64,000 nucleotides of DNA from Myxococcaceae bacterium (GTDB taxonomy: Bacteria; Myxococcota; Myxococcia; Myxococcales; Myxococcaceae), in contig JAEUJQ010000052.1 in the NCBI GenBank assembly GCA_016793095.1, positions 124,001 through 188,000 of the forward strand, in the 5' to 3' direction. The position numbers and the translations under genes are program-made. Position 1 is the stretch's first letter, and every line of letters begins with the position of its first letter. Shown here one piece after another: positions 36,288-46,300 of the stretch. Below the pieces are notes generated by a model that searched no databases, was not told the DNA's origin, and saw only the letters and a list, made by a program, of their open reading frames with translations.

Positions 36288-37613
36288 GTGGACCTGTTCG
36301 ACCATGCCGCCGGCGCCGAGGCCGCCACGCGCGCGCCGCTCGCAGAGCGCATGCGCCCGCGCTCCCTCGACGAGTACGTCGGCCAGGAGCACCTCACCGG
36401 GCCCGGCAAGCTGTTGCGCCGCGCCATCGAGACCGATCAGGTGCCGTCGATGATCTTCTGGGGCCCGCCGGGCACCGGCAAGACGACGCTCGCGCGGATC
36501 ATCGCGAACGCGACCGGCGCGCACTTCGAGGCGGTGTCTGCGGTGCTCTCGGGCGTGAAGGAGCTCCGCGAGGCCGTCGCGCGGGCCAACGAGCGGTGGA
36601 AGCTCAACCGCAAGCGCACGATCCTCTTCGTCGACGAGATCCACCGCTTCAACAAGGGCCAGCAGGACGCCCTGCTGCCCCACGTCGAGAAGGGCACCAT
36701 CACGCTCCTCGGCGCCACCACCGAGAACCCGTCGTTCGAGGTGAACGCGGCGCTCCTCTCGCGGATGCGCGTGCTGACGCTGCGCGGGCTCGAGGAGGAC
36801 GAGCTGCGGGGGGTGCTGAGGCGCGCCCTCGCCGATCCGCGCGGCCTCGAGGGCAAGGTCGAGGTGGACGACGACGCGCTGGCCTTCATCTCGCTGATGG
36901 CCGCGGGCGACGCGCGGCGGGCCCTGACGGCGCTCGAGGTCGCGGCCCAGTACGGCGGCGCGCGGGTGACGAAGCAGAGCGCCGAAGAGGCGATGCAGCA
37001 GCGCACGCTGCTCTACGACAAGAGCGGCGAGGAGCACTTCAACGTCATCTCGGCGTTCATCAAGTCGATGCGCGCGTCCGACCCCGACGCCGCGGTCTAC
37101 TGGCTCGCGCGCATGGTGGAGTCAGGTGAAGACGTGCGCTTCATCGTGCGGCGCATGGTGATCTTCGCGAGCGAAGACGTGGGGAACGCCGACCCCCGCG
37201 CGCTGCAGGTCGCGGTCGCGGCGCTGCACGCGGTCGAGCTGATGGGCCTGCCCGAAGGCACCCTCCCCCTCACCCAGGCGGTGACGTACCTGGCGATGGC
37301 GCCCAAGTCGAACACCGCGCTGACGACGTACGCGAAGGCCCGCGAGGCGGTCGCCCAGCAGGGCCCGCTGCCGGTGCCGCTGCACCTGCGGAACGCCCCC
37401 ACGAAGCTGATGAAGTCCCTCGGCTATGGGTCGGGCTACCAGTACCCGCACGACTTCGAGGGCCACTTCGCGCCCGATGACGGGCTGCCCGAGGGCCTGC
37501 GCGGCCAGCGCTTCTTCGAGCCGTCGGACAGCGGCGAAGAGAGCGCCCAGAAGACGCGCCTCGCCGAGCTTCGCGCGCGGCGCGCCCCCAGAGAGCCCGG
37601 CAGTGACGGCTGA
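36288..37613 (+). CDS. rarA: Replication-associated recombination protein RarA (MgsA)
   Basis: 441 residues from GTG 36288; GTG 36273 is another option. RarA is a clamp-loader-like AAA+ ATPase acting at stalled replication forks. The motifs [16 protein letters not shown], Walker [13 protein letters not shown], Walker [21 protein letters not shown] and [14 protein letters not shown] are diagnostic, and the C-terminal tetramerisation region ([15 protein letters not shown]) is complete. Divergent from guaB1 across about 240 bases. Confidence 0.9.
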   Translation: MDLFDHAAGAEAATRAPLAERMRPRSLDEYVGQEHLTGPGKLLRRAIETDQVPSMIFWGPPGTGKTTLARIIANATGAHFEAVSAVLSGVKELREAVARANERWKLNRKRTILFVDEIHRFNKGQQDALLPHVEKGTITLLGATTENPSFEVNAALLSRMRVLTLRGLEEDELRGVLRRALADPRGLEGKVEVDDDALAFISLMAAGDARRALTALEVAAQYGGARVTKQSAEEAMQQRTLLYDKSGEEHFNVISAFIKSMRASDPDAAVYWLARMVESGEDVRFIVRRMVIFASEDVGNADPRALQVAVAALHAVELMGLPEGTLPLTQAVTYLAMAPKSNTALTTYAKAREAVAQQGPLPVPLHLRNAPTKLMKSLGYGSGYQYPHDFEGHFAPDDGLPEGLRGQRFFEPSDSGEESAQKTRLAELRARRAPREPGSDG

Positions 37614-37637
37614 ACCCTTCCCACCAACGGAGACGAC

Positions 37638-38408
37638 ATGACGACCCCGCTCATCCACCTCGCCGATCAGGTCGCCCTCATCACCGGCGCTTCCCGCGGC
37701 ATCGGCGAGGCGATCGCGCGCGCCTTCGCGAAGGCCGGCGCGAAGGTGGTGCTCGCGGCCCGCAAGCCCGACGCCCTCGAGGCGGTCGCGGCGTCGATCG
37801 TGAAGGACGGCGGTCAGGCGCTCGCGATCGCCGCGCACACCGGCAAGCCGGAGGACGTGAAGCGTCTCGTGGCGGAGGCGGTGGCGACGTTCGGCCGGGT
37901 GGACGTGCTGGTGAACAACGCCGCCACCAACCCCTACTTCGGCCCGATGCTGGACATCGAGGACAGCGCCTTCGACAAGACGTTCGAGGTGAACGTGAAG
38001 GGCTACTTCTGGCTGACGCGTGAGGTGGCGCAGCATCTGCAGCAGCGGAGCGCGAAGGGCTCGATCATCAACGTCGCCAGCGTCGCGGGCCTCGGGGCAG
38101 CGCCGATGCAGGGCGTGTACGGCATGACGAAGGCGGCGGTGATCTCGATGACGAAGACCTTCGCCGCCGAGCTGGGCGCCTCGGGCATTCGCGTGAACGC
38201 GATCGCACCGGGGCTCGTGGAGACGAAGTTCGCCCAGGCGCTGACCTCGAACGAAGACATCCTCAAGCTGGTGACCAACCGCACGCCGTTGGGGCGTCAC
38301 GCCCAGCCCGAGGAGATCGCCGGGGCCGCGCTCTACCTCGCGTCCGCGGCCGCCGGCTTCGTGACCGGCCAGACGCTCGTGGTGGACGGCGGCTTCACCC
38401 TCGGGTGA
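37638..38408 (+). CDS. SDR-family oxidoreductase
   Basis: 256 residues. Classical short-chain dehydrogenase: cofactor motif TGASRGIGEAIA, LVNNAATNPYFGP, catalytic Ser (INVASVAG) and YGMTK (YxxxK), with NAIAPGLVETKF near the end. It starts at ATG 37638 behind a GGAG site, 24 bases after rarA, so the two are probably co-transcribed. The substrate, perhaps an acyl or sugar hydroxyl, is not predictable. It converges on the response-regulator gene. Confidence 0.85.
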   Translation: MTTPLIHLADQVALITGASRGIGEAIARAFAKAGAKVVLAARKPDALEAVAASIVKDGGQALAIAAHTGKPEDVKRLVAEAVATFGRVDVLVNNAATNPYFGPMLDIEDSAFDKTFEVNVKGYFWLTREVAQHLQQRSAKGSIINVASVAGLGAAPMQGVYGMTKAAVISMTKTFAAELGASGIRVNAIAPGLVETKFAQALTSNEDILKLVTNRTPLGRHAQPEEIAGAALYLASAAAGFVTGQTLVVDGGFTLG

Positions 38409-38414
38409 GCGGCG

Positions 38415-39901
<1,487 letters not shown>

Positions 39902-39905
<4 letters not shown>

Positions 39906-41449
39906 GAGGCCCCTCCGGGCTGGACGGCGAACATCACGGTGAAGGTCGTGCCCGCGCCGGGCGACGACTCGACGACGAAGTGGCCCCCGTGGTCCTCGAC
40001 GATGCGGTAGGCGATCGCGAGGCCCAGGCCGGTGCCTTCACCCGGGGGCTTGGTGGTGAAGTGCGGCTCGAAGATGTGGGACAGGTTCTCCTCGGGAATG
40101 CCGCACCCGTTGTCGATCACCTTGAAGTAGCAGTGCGCGTCGGCGGTGCCCGTCTCGACGGTGATGCGGCCTTCGCCGTTCGGCAGGGCGTGCAGGCTGT
40201 TCTGGAGCAGGTTGAGCGCCACCTGGCCCACCTGCGAGGGATCGCCGTAGAGCTGCGGCAGCCCCTGCGCCAGCTTCAGCTCGACGACGAGCCGCGGGTA
40301 CTTCTTCGCCTGCGCCCGGAACAACACCACGGTGTCGTCCATGCAGCGCGAGAGGTCGAAGTTGCGCCGATCTTCGGCCTTCGAGCGGCGGCTGAACTTG
40401 AGCAGGCTCTCGACGATGCGCTTGCAGCGCAGGGCGCTCTCTTCGATCAGCTGCAGCGACTCGCGATCGTTGGGCGTGCGGGTGTTGTCGCGCTGCATCA
40501 GCTGCGCGAACGCGAGGATGCCGCCGAGCGGGTTGTTGATCTCGTGCGCCACGCCGCCCGCGAGGTTGCCGATGGCGATCATCTTCTCGCTCTCGACCAT
40601 GCGGCGGGTGAGGCTCCGTTCGTCGGTCACGTCGCGGAAGCTGCAGACCGCGACCGGCTCGTCTTCCATCGGGAAGAGCTGGCCCACGTACGTGCGCCCG
40701 TCGTGCTGCACCTCGGCGGCGTGCGGCTCCTTCATGCCGGTGGTGATCTGACAACCGGGGCACGGCGTGTCGCGGCCGAAGAGGAAGGCGTGGCAGGTCG
40801 GCTTGTCTCCGATGGCCACCATCTCGCGCTTCGCCACCGTCGCGGCGGCCCGGTTTCCACGGCGCACCTTCAGCTCGCCGAACTCCACGACGAGCAACGG
40901 GTGATCGATGGTGTCGAAGGTGAGCTCCCAGTCCCGCTTGGCCTTCGAGAGCAGGTTCGTGCGCTGGGCCACGCGCTGCTCGAGCTCGGCGTTGAGCTCG
41001 CGCAGCTCGTGGTTCTGGTTCTGCGTCAGCGTGAAGAGCCGCTCGTTCTCGGCCAGCAACGCGTGCTGCTCGAACGCGCTGCGCACCGTGAGGACGAGCT
41101 GCGCGTCGTTCCAGGGCTTCGAGATGAAGCGGAACACCTCGGAGCGGTTGATCGCCTCTTCGATCGCCTGCTGGTCCGCCTGCCCGGTCAGCATGATCCG
41201 CTGGGTGAGGGGCGAGAGCGTCTTCACCCGCGTCAGCAGCTCGACGCCGTTCATGCCCGGCATGCGGAAGTCGCTCAGCACCACCTCTGGCTTGAAGGTG
41301 CTCAGCACCTCGAGCGCCGACTCGGCGTCGTGGGCGGTCTCCACCAGCCAGTCGCTCTGCCGCAGCACCCGCTTCAGCGACCGGAGGATGTTCTCCTCGT
41401 CGTCCACCAGCAACAGCCGTCCCTGTCTGGACTGTTCCGGTTTCGTCAT
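39902..41449 (-). CDS. Hybrid histidine kinase with N-terminal receiver and Cys-containing PAS
   Basis: 515 residues from ATG 41449, the start of the conserved receiver; the frame stays open 36 codons further but over non-coding sequence. Layout: receiver (about 10-130, phospho-Asp in VVLSDFRMP), coiled coil, PAS-like domain with a [15 protein letters not shown] cysteine motif (metal or redox type), then HisKA ([15 protein letters not shown], phospho-His) and HATPase ([19 protein letters not shown]). It should phosphorylate the adjacent NtrC-type regulator; the signal is possibly redox or metal, from the PAS cysteines. Confidence 0.85.
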
Positions 41450-41543
41450 GGCTTGGGCGGGCTCCACGGGCCTGCTCCTGAGCAAGGGAGCGGCCACACC
41501 TGAGTCATGGACAACCCATTGATCTTCGGATTCGGACGAGCTC

Positions 41544-41577
41544 ACCCACGGGGTCAAGCATGACCCACGGGTGTCAA
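41544..41577 (-). promoter_or_regulatory. Tandem direct repeat upstream of the histidine kinase gene
   Basis: Minus strand: TTGACACCCGTGGGT and TTGACCCCGTGGGT, start-to-start about 20 bases (two helical turns), 95-130 bases before the kinase ATG. It could be a regulator-binding pair; no -10 element fits with confidence. Confidence 0.35.
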
Positions 41578-41605
41578 AGAGGTCAACTCCGACCCATGTG
41601 GGGAG

Positions 41606-42544
41606 TCAGGCGTTGCGGGGGACGAAGAGCGAAGCCTGGAAGAGGCTGATCTTGTTCCGGCCCTCGCGTTTGGAGCGATAGAGGGCGTCGTCGGCGCTGC
41701 GGAGGAGGGTCTCGGTGGTGGTGATGCCGCGACCCGGGAACCCAGACACCCCGAAGCTGGCGGTGACCCGCACGGCGCCTTCCGGCCCCGCTCGCACGCG
41801 GCCCAGCTCGTGGGTCATCCGCTCGGCGACGGTCAGGGCGCCGGCGAGGTGGGTCTTCGGGAGGATGACGGCGAACTCCTCGCCGCCATACCGCGCGACG
41901 AAGTCGGTCTCGCGAACGGCCGCGCTGATCGCGCCCGCGACGCCCTTCAGCACCTCGTCGCCGACCAGGTGTCCGTGCGCGTCGTTCACGGCCTTGAAGT
42001 GATCGACGTCCATCAGGATGAGCGCGATGGGATCGTCATAGCGCTGCGCACGACGAAACTCCCCGCGCAGGCGCTCCTGGAAGGCGCGGTGGTTCGCGAC
42101 CTGGGTCAGCCCGTCGGTCGTCGAGAGGGCTCGCAGCTCGTCCCGCTCCGTGAGCATCTCGGCGTGGCGGCGCGACCACGCCAGGCACCGCTCGAGCCGT
42201 GCCAGCAGCTCGCGCTTCGACAGCGGCGGGGAGATCACGTCGTCGGCGCCTTGCCCCAGCGCGTCGGCGACGGCCTCGGGATCCACCGCCGAGAGCAGCA
42301 TCATCACGGGGACATGCTGGTCGTCGCCCCGAAGGTGCCGGAGCAACGCCAACCCGCTCTCGCCAGGCAGGCCCTGCTCGACGAGCGCCGCGTCGAAGCG
42401 GGTGTCCATGGTGAGCTGAACGGCCTCCATCACCGAGCCGGCGTGCATGCTCTGGTAGCCCGACTCGTCCAGCGCCCGCCGCGCGTCCTGCGCGAGCGTC
42501 GATCCACTCGACACCACCAGCACCGTGGCCCTGGGCGCGTTCAT
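41606..42544 (-). CDS. Diguanylate cyclase with pseudo-receiver domain
   Basis: 312 residues. The N-terminal receiver-like fold (about 6-130) lacks phosphorylation residues: the acid pair is SSGS, the phospho-Asp is Glu (ALVEQGLPG) and the conserved Lys is Pro (ISPPLS). The GGDEF domain (about 145-305) is intact: active-site YGGEEF, TTDGLTQVANHRAF and ILMDVDHFKAVND metal Asp. The protein should make cyclic-di-GMP under a phosphorylation-independent control. PilZ proteins elsewhere in the window could be effectors. Confidence 0.85.
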   Translation of the reverse strand: MNAPRATVLVVSSGSTLAQDARRALDESGYQSMHAGSVMEAVQLTMDTRFDAALVEQGLPGESGLALLRHLRGDDQHVPVMMLLSAVDPEAVADALGQGADDVISPPLSKRELLARLERCLAWSRRHAEMLTERDELRALSTTDGLTQVANHRAFQERLRGEFRRAQRYDDPIALILMDVDHFKAVNDAHGHLVGDEVLKGVAGAISAAVRETDFVARYGGEEFAVILPKTHLAGALTVAERMTHELGRVRAGPEGAVRVTASFGVSGFPGRGITTTETLLRSADDALYRSKREGRNKISLFQASLFVPRNA

Positions 42545-42686
42545 CGCCGGGCGCTCATACTCATCGCCTCCGCCGCTGCACAGCCCCTTCAGGCGGTTCT
42601 CCCACGCCTGCAATGCTCCACCCCCGCTTCACCGGCCGCATCGTGCCGGTGGACCTGGACCGCGCCTCGCGGGTAAAGCGGCCGGC

Positions 42687-43466
42687 ATGTCGAGACCCTC
42701 CATCAGCCTGTTCCTGCCCGCCTGGAACGAAGAGGACTACGTCGAGCGCGCCGTGAGCCGGGCCGTCACCGTGCTCGAGCGGCTGAGCGACGACTTCGAG
42801 GTGCTGGTGATCAACGACGCCTCGACGGATCGCACGAAGGAGCTCGCCGAGGCCATCGCCGCCCGTGATCCGCGCGTGCGCTGCATCACCCATGAGGTGA
42901 ACCAGAAGCTGGGCGGCGCCATGAAGACGGGCTTCTCGTCGTCCACCAAGGACATCGTGGTCTACTCGGACATGGATCTGCCGTTCGACCTCAACGAGAT
43001 CGGGCGTGCGCTCCACCTCATGGAGTACCTCGAGGCGGACATGATCAGCGCGTTCCGCCACGATCGCACCAGCGAGGGGCCCAGGCGCATTCTCTACTCG
43101 TTCGTCTACAACGCGCTCATCACCTCGTTGTTCGGCACGAACATGAAGGACATCAACTTCAGCTTCAAGGTGGTCCACCGCCGCGTGCTCGAGGCCATCG
43201 AGCTCAAGTCACAGGGCAGCTTCATCGACGCGGAGCTGGTCGTGAAGGCCATCAAGAAGGGCTTCAAGGTGTTCCAGATGGGCGTCGACTACTTCCCACG
43301 CACCCGCGGCGTCTCGACGCTCGCCTCGCCCTCGGTGATCGTGAAGATGGTGAAGGAGCTCACGGAGCTGTACGGCGAGGTGAAGCACCCGACCGATCCG
43401 GTGCGGCCGGTGCGCCTGCCCGAGTCCGTGAAGCCGCTCAAGCGCTCGCGCAAGAAGACCGCCTGA
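42687..43466 (+). CDS. Glycosyltransferase family 2
   Basis: 259 residues. GT2 fold: LFLPAWNEEDYVERAV, VINDASTDRTKEL and VVYSDMDLPF (DxD-like metal site), with a short C-terminal tail rich in Lys/Arg and no C-terminal membrane helices, so it is soluble or peripheral. It resembles polyprenol-phosphate-mannose-type synthases. The next gene, a ChbG/HpnK deacetylase, starts 1 base after its stop, so the pair probably modifies a lipid or surface glycan. Confidence 0.85.
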   Translation: MSRPSISLFLPAWNEEDYVERAVSRAVTVLERLSDDFEVLVINDASTDRTKELAEAIAARDPRVRCITHEVNQKLGGAMKTGFSSSTKDIVVYSDMDLPFDLNEIGRALHLMEYLEADMISAFRHDRTSEGPRRILYSFVYNALITSLFGTNMKDINFSFKVVHRRVLEAIELKSQGSFIDAELVVKAIKKGFKVFQMGVDYFPRTRGVSTLASPSVIVKMVKELTELYGEVKHPTDPVRPVRLPESVKPLKRSRKKTA

Positions 43467-43467
43467 C

Positions 43468-44289
43468 ATGGTGCGCGTCGTCTTCAACGCCGACGATCTG
43501 GGGCTGCACCCCCGCATCGACGAGGGCATCTTCCGGGCGCGCGAAGAGGGCGTGCTCACCAGCACGACCGTGCTCGTCACCGGCAAGACGGCGCGCTTCG
43601 CGATCGGCCGCGCGAGAGAGCTGGGCCTCGGCATCGGCGTGCACCTCTGCCTCACGACGCACCTGCCCCCGGCCGCCGAAGCGAAGGCCGTTCGGTGGCT
43701 CGCGCCCGGAGGCCGCTTCCGCAGAGACTGGGCCGAGCTCTCGGTGGCCTGGCTGAGCGGGCTGATCCCGCGCGAAGAGGTCGAGCTCGAGTTCGAGGCG
43801 CAGCTCGCGCGCGCCCGCTCGTTCGGCGCGGAGATCGACCACCTCGACACGCACCAGCACCTGCACCTGCTCCCTGGCGTCGCGCCGATCGTCGAGGCGC
43901 TGGCCGCGAGAGAGAAGCTGCCGATGCGCTGGCCTCGGGAGCGCCCGCACGTTCGCTGGCTCGCCCACCCCACCAGCGCGATGAAGGCCACCCTGCTCTC
44001 CGGCCTCGCCCGCACCCGGCCGCAGCAGGAAGCCCGGCGCGTGAATGCCTGGGGCGTCTTCGAGTCGGGCCGGCTGAACGCCAGGCGACTGACCCGCCTG
44101 CTCGAGCGCCTGCCCGACGGCGAGCACGAGATCGTGATGCACCCGGGCCTCGCCCCGGGAGTGGTGAGCGAAGATCCCTCCTGGCGCTACGACTGGGAGG
44201 CCGAGCTCGAGGCCCTCACCAGCCCCGCCGTGCAGGACGTGATCGCCCGTCGGAACATCGAGGTCGTCTCGTACCGCCAGCTCGGCTGA
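43468..44289 (+). CDS. ChbG/HpnK-type carbohydrate deacetylase
   Basis: 273 residues. The pattern VVFNADDLGLHPRIDEGIF and EIDHLDTHQHLHLL (metal-binding Asp and His residues) is that of YdjC/ChbG/HpnK deacetylases, which remove acetyl groups from sugars (chitooligosaccharides, hopanoid sugars). It starts one base after the GT2 stop; the pairing of GT2 and HpnK-type genes is frequent in hopanoid or lipid-glycan loci. Substrate unknown. Confidence 0.85.
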   Translation: MVRVVFNADDLGLHPRIDEGIFRAREEGVLTSTTVLVTGKTARFAIGRARELGLGIGVHLCLTTHLPPAAEAKAVRWLAPGGRFRRDWAELSVAWLSGLIPREEVELEFEAQLARARSFGAEIDHLDTHQHLHLLPGVAPIVEALAAREKLPMRWPRERPHVRWLAHPTSAMKATLLSGLARTRPQQEARRVNAWGVFESGRLNARRLTRLLERLPDGEHEIVMHPGLAPGVVSEDPSWRYDWEAELEALTSPAVQDVIARRNIEVVSYRQLG

Positions 44290-44357
44290 CGTTCCCGCCT
44301 GCGGTGGAGCGAAGGGACGCGCGGCGGGACATGCCGGCCTTCGGTTTGCCCGAGGGC

Positions 44358-45083
44358 TCACCACAGGGCGTGGCGGCCGGCGATGCCCTGGGGGTCTCCA
44401 GCCGATGCGTCGCCGGAGTCGGCGGGCGGCCGGACCGGGGTGACGTCCACCCAGCCAGGCCCCAGACTCGCCCGGTAGCCCAGGGTCGCTACGGGGGCCG
44501 GTTGCCCCACGTCGCAGCCGGGGTTCGGCGTGAACTCCAACCTCGTCCGCAGCGGCACGATGACGCGGCACGCGCGGTCGGGCTCGGCTTCGGCCACGCA
44601 GAACGCGGCGACGGTGCTGTCGGAGGCGTGGGAGCCACACATGGCTCCGCCCCCGACGGAGCTGCTCAGGCGGTACTCCAGTCGGAGGACGTGCTTGTCG
44701 CCGAGGACCCGCTCCTCGGCCCCCAGGAGGGAGAACGACTCGGCCCGGTAGTACTTCGCGCTCTCTCCCAGCGTCGCGAGGTGCGCTGCGCGAACGAGCT
44801 CGCCCTTCGAGGCGCGGTAGAGCCACACCTGCCCGCGCGGCTCGGTCGAGGTCGCGCCTTCGGGTCCTCCCTGTTCGCAGAGGAAGAGCTGGTACCCGAG
44901 CCTGGCCAGGCCGCGGCCGCTGACGTCGTGCAGCTCGGTCTCGCAGCCCCGCCGGAGGCAGGCCGTCACCTCCTCCGTGGTTCCACGGACACACGGCCTG
45001 GTTGCCTCACCCGAGTCGTGGGCGTGCGCCGCGCCGGGAATCCAGACGGTTAATACGAGGAGAACGGTCGTTGCCGGGGGCAT
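44358..45083 (-). CDS. Secreted hypothetical protein
   Basis: 241 residues from ATG 45083. Residues 1-22 (MPPATTVLLVLTVWIPGAAH) form a signal peptide. The mature protein has at least eight cysteines spread evenly, consistent with a disulfide-bonded periplasmic or secreted protein (CETELHDVSG, AFCVAEAEPDRACRV). I do not recognise the family. The frame is open further upstream, but without a better start. Confidence 0.6.
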   Translation of the reverse strand: MPPATTVLLVLTVWIPGAAHAHDSGEATRPCVRGTTEEVTACLRRGCETELHDVSGRGLARLGYQLFLCEQGGPEGATSTEPRGQVWLYRASKGELVRAAHLATLGESAKYYRAESFSLLGAEERVLGDKHVLRLEYRLSSSVGGGAMCGSHASDSTVAAFCVAEAEPDRACRVIVPLRTRLEFTPNPGCDVGQPAPVATLGYRASLGPGWVDVTPVRPPADSGDASAGDPQGIAGRHALW

Positions 45084-45434
45084 GACCCCGCGGGAAGCAC
45101 GCGGCGGGCCGGGGCGAAGGGGCGACGGCAAGCGCCGCGACCGCGACTTCATCACGCTGCTCGGCGAGCACCCGCTGCTCATCAAGTCGGCGTGCGCGAA
45201 GTTCTCGGCGCTGCGCAAGGCGGTCGGCGCTGCTGCCGTTCGAGACGACCGCCGGCCTCGTGGCTGGGAGATCGCGAAGCACGCTCGCAACGGCGTCGTG
45301 CCTGGCGTCGAGAGCGTCCGCGACTTCAGGACATCGGCGTCTGATCAGCCGCCCGGATCGGGCGCATCTCGCGACATCGGCGCCAGAGCTCAGACGACGA
45401 TCCTGCTGGCCTGTGCCTTGCTGGTCGCCACCGC
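45084..45434. other. Gene-free stretch between two secreted-protein genes
   Basis: 351 bases. It contains a plus-strand segment (about 45110-45230) with strongly coding-like third-position GC and protein-like sequence (DFITLLGEHPLLIKSACAKF), without a start or end; it may be a gene remnant. Otherwise divergent promoters of both neighbours are expected here, though none is recognisable. Confidence 0.35.
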
Positions 45435-46178
45435 ATGACCAGACCACTGGTGGTGGGAGTCGTTCTGCTGTTCGGTGGCGCGTGCGGTGGGACGTCCGCC
45501 CTGCCGCCGGAGCGGAGCAGCGACGCGCTCCTGATGCTCGCCGATGTGTACTTCACCCCCTGCATGACGAGCTTCGGGCCCATCGCCCGGGGGAAGCGCT
45601 TCAGCGCCATGGTTGGCCGCATCGACGCAACCGCCAGCCTGGAGGCGGTCGACGTGTCCTTCAGCCTCCGCGATGCCGCTGGGAATCTGGTCGCGCTCGA
45701 GCTCCCGCGGGCGGGGACCTTCACGACGCGCTTCGAGCATGCGGGCCGCTATGAGCTCACCGCCACCCTCGCCGACGGCACCGCGCTGCGCCAGGACCTC
45801 GAGGTCGTCGAGCAGGCTGGCCTTCGCCTCTCACCGCTGTTCCGACGCGTCACCACCCACGCCGCGACCGGCGCTTGCGCCGAAACCCACAACACCGTGC
45901 AGTTCGCTGGGCATGGGCCGGTCGCGCTCGCGCTCAACCAGGTGCTGGAGACCTCGGTGGTGCCCATCGACGCCGACGGCTTGCCGCTCCTCGGCAAGCT
46001 CGAGGCCGAGCTCTCGGGTGACCTCGAGATCAGCAAGAGCACGACCTGGCTGGGCTACCGCTTCGAGCCCACGCGGCCGGGGCGGGCCTTGGTGCGCGTC
46101 ACCGACACGGAGCTCCTGCAGCGCGCCGAGCTCGAGTTCGACGTGACGCCAGCGGCGCCCGCCTGCGACGCCCGGTAA
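45435..46178 (+). CDS. Hypothetical lipoprotein
   Basis: 247 residues. Lipobox GGAC after a hydrophobic stretch (VVGVVLLFGGAC) marks a lipoprotein. The rest is beta-sandwich-like (SLRDAAGNLVALELPRAGTF, ATLADGTALRQDLEV) and ends with a segment (about 210-246) whose DNA is duplicated immediately downstream. No family recognised. Confidence 0.65.
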   Translation: MTRPLVVGVVLLFGGACGGTSALPPERSSDALLMLADVYFTPCMTSFGPIARGKRFSAMVGRIDATASLEAVDVSFSLRDAAGNLVALELPRAGTFTTRFEHAGRYELTATLADGTALRQDLEVVEQAGLRLSPLFRRVTTHAATGACAETHNTVQFAGHGPVALALNQVLETSVVPIDADGLPLLGKLEAELSGDLEISKSTTWLGYRFEPTRPGRALVRVTDTELLQRAELEFDVTPAAPACDAR

Positions 46179-46300
46179 GAGCACGCTCGGTCAGCGACCG
46201 CTTCGAGCCCCCGCGGCCGGGGCGGGGGCGTGGTGCGCGTCACCGACACGGACCTCCTGCAGCGCGCCGGGCTCGGGTCCGACGTCACGCCTGCGACGCC
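46059..46300 (+). repeat. Duplication of a gene's 3' end
   Basis: Copy 1 (46059-46172, inside the lipoprotein gene) and copy 2 (46199-46300, non-coding) begin CGCTTCGAGCCC and end CTGCGACGCC; copy 2 has lost about a dozen bases near its end and several substitutions. Copy 2 abuts the stop codon of the next gene on the other strand. Confidence 0.85.

Noticed and set aside
33652-36453. Long plus-strand open frame over guaB1, BKACE and rarA start
   Set aside because: Shadow frame created by high GC; the three genes on the proper strands have family signatures.
45007-45447. Minus-strand frame of 146 codons
   Set aside because: Arg-rich, no motifs; it overlaps the start region of the secreted-protein gene and only reflects GC content.
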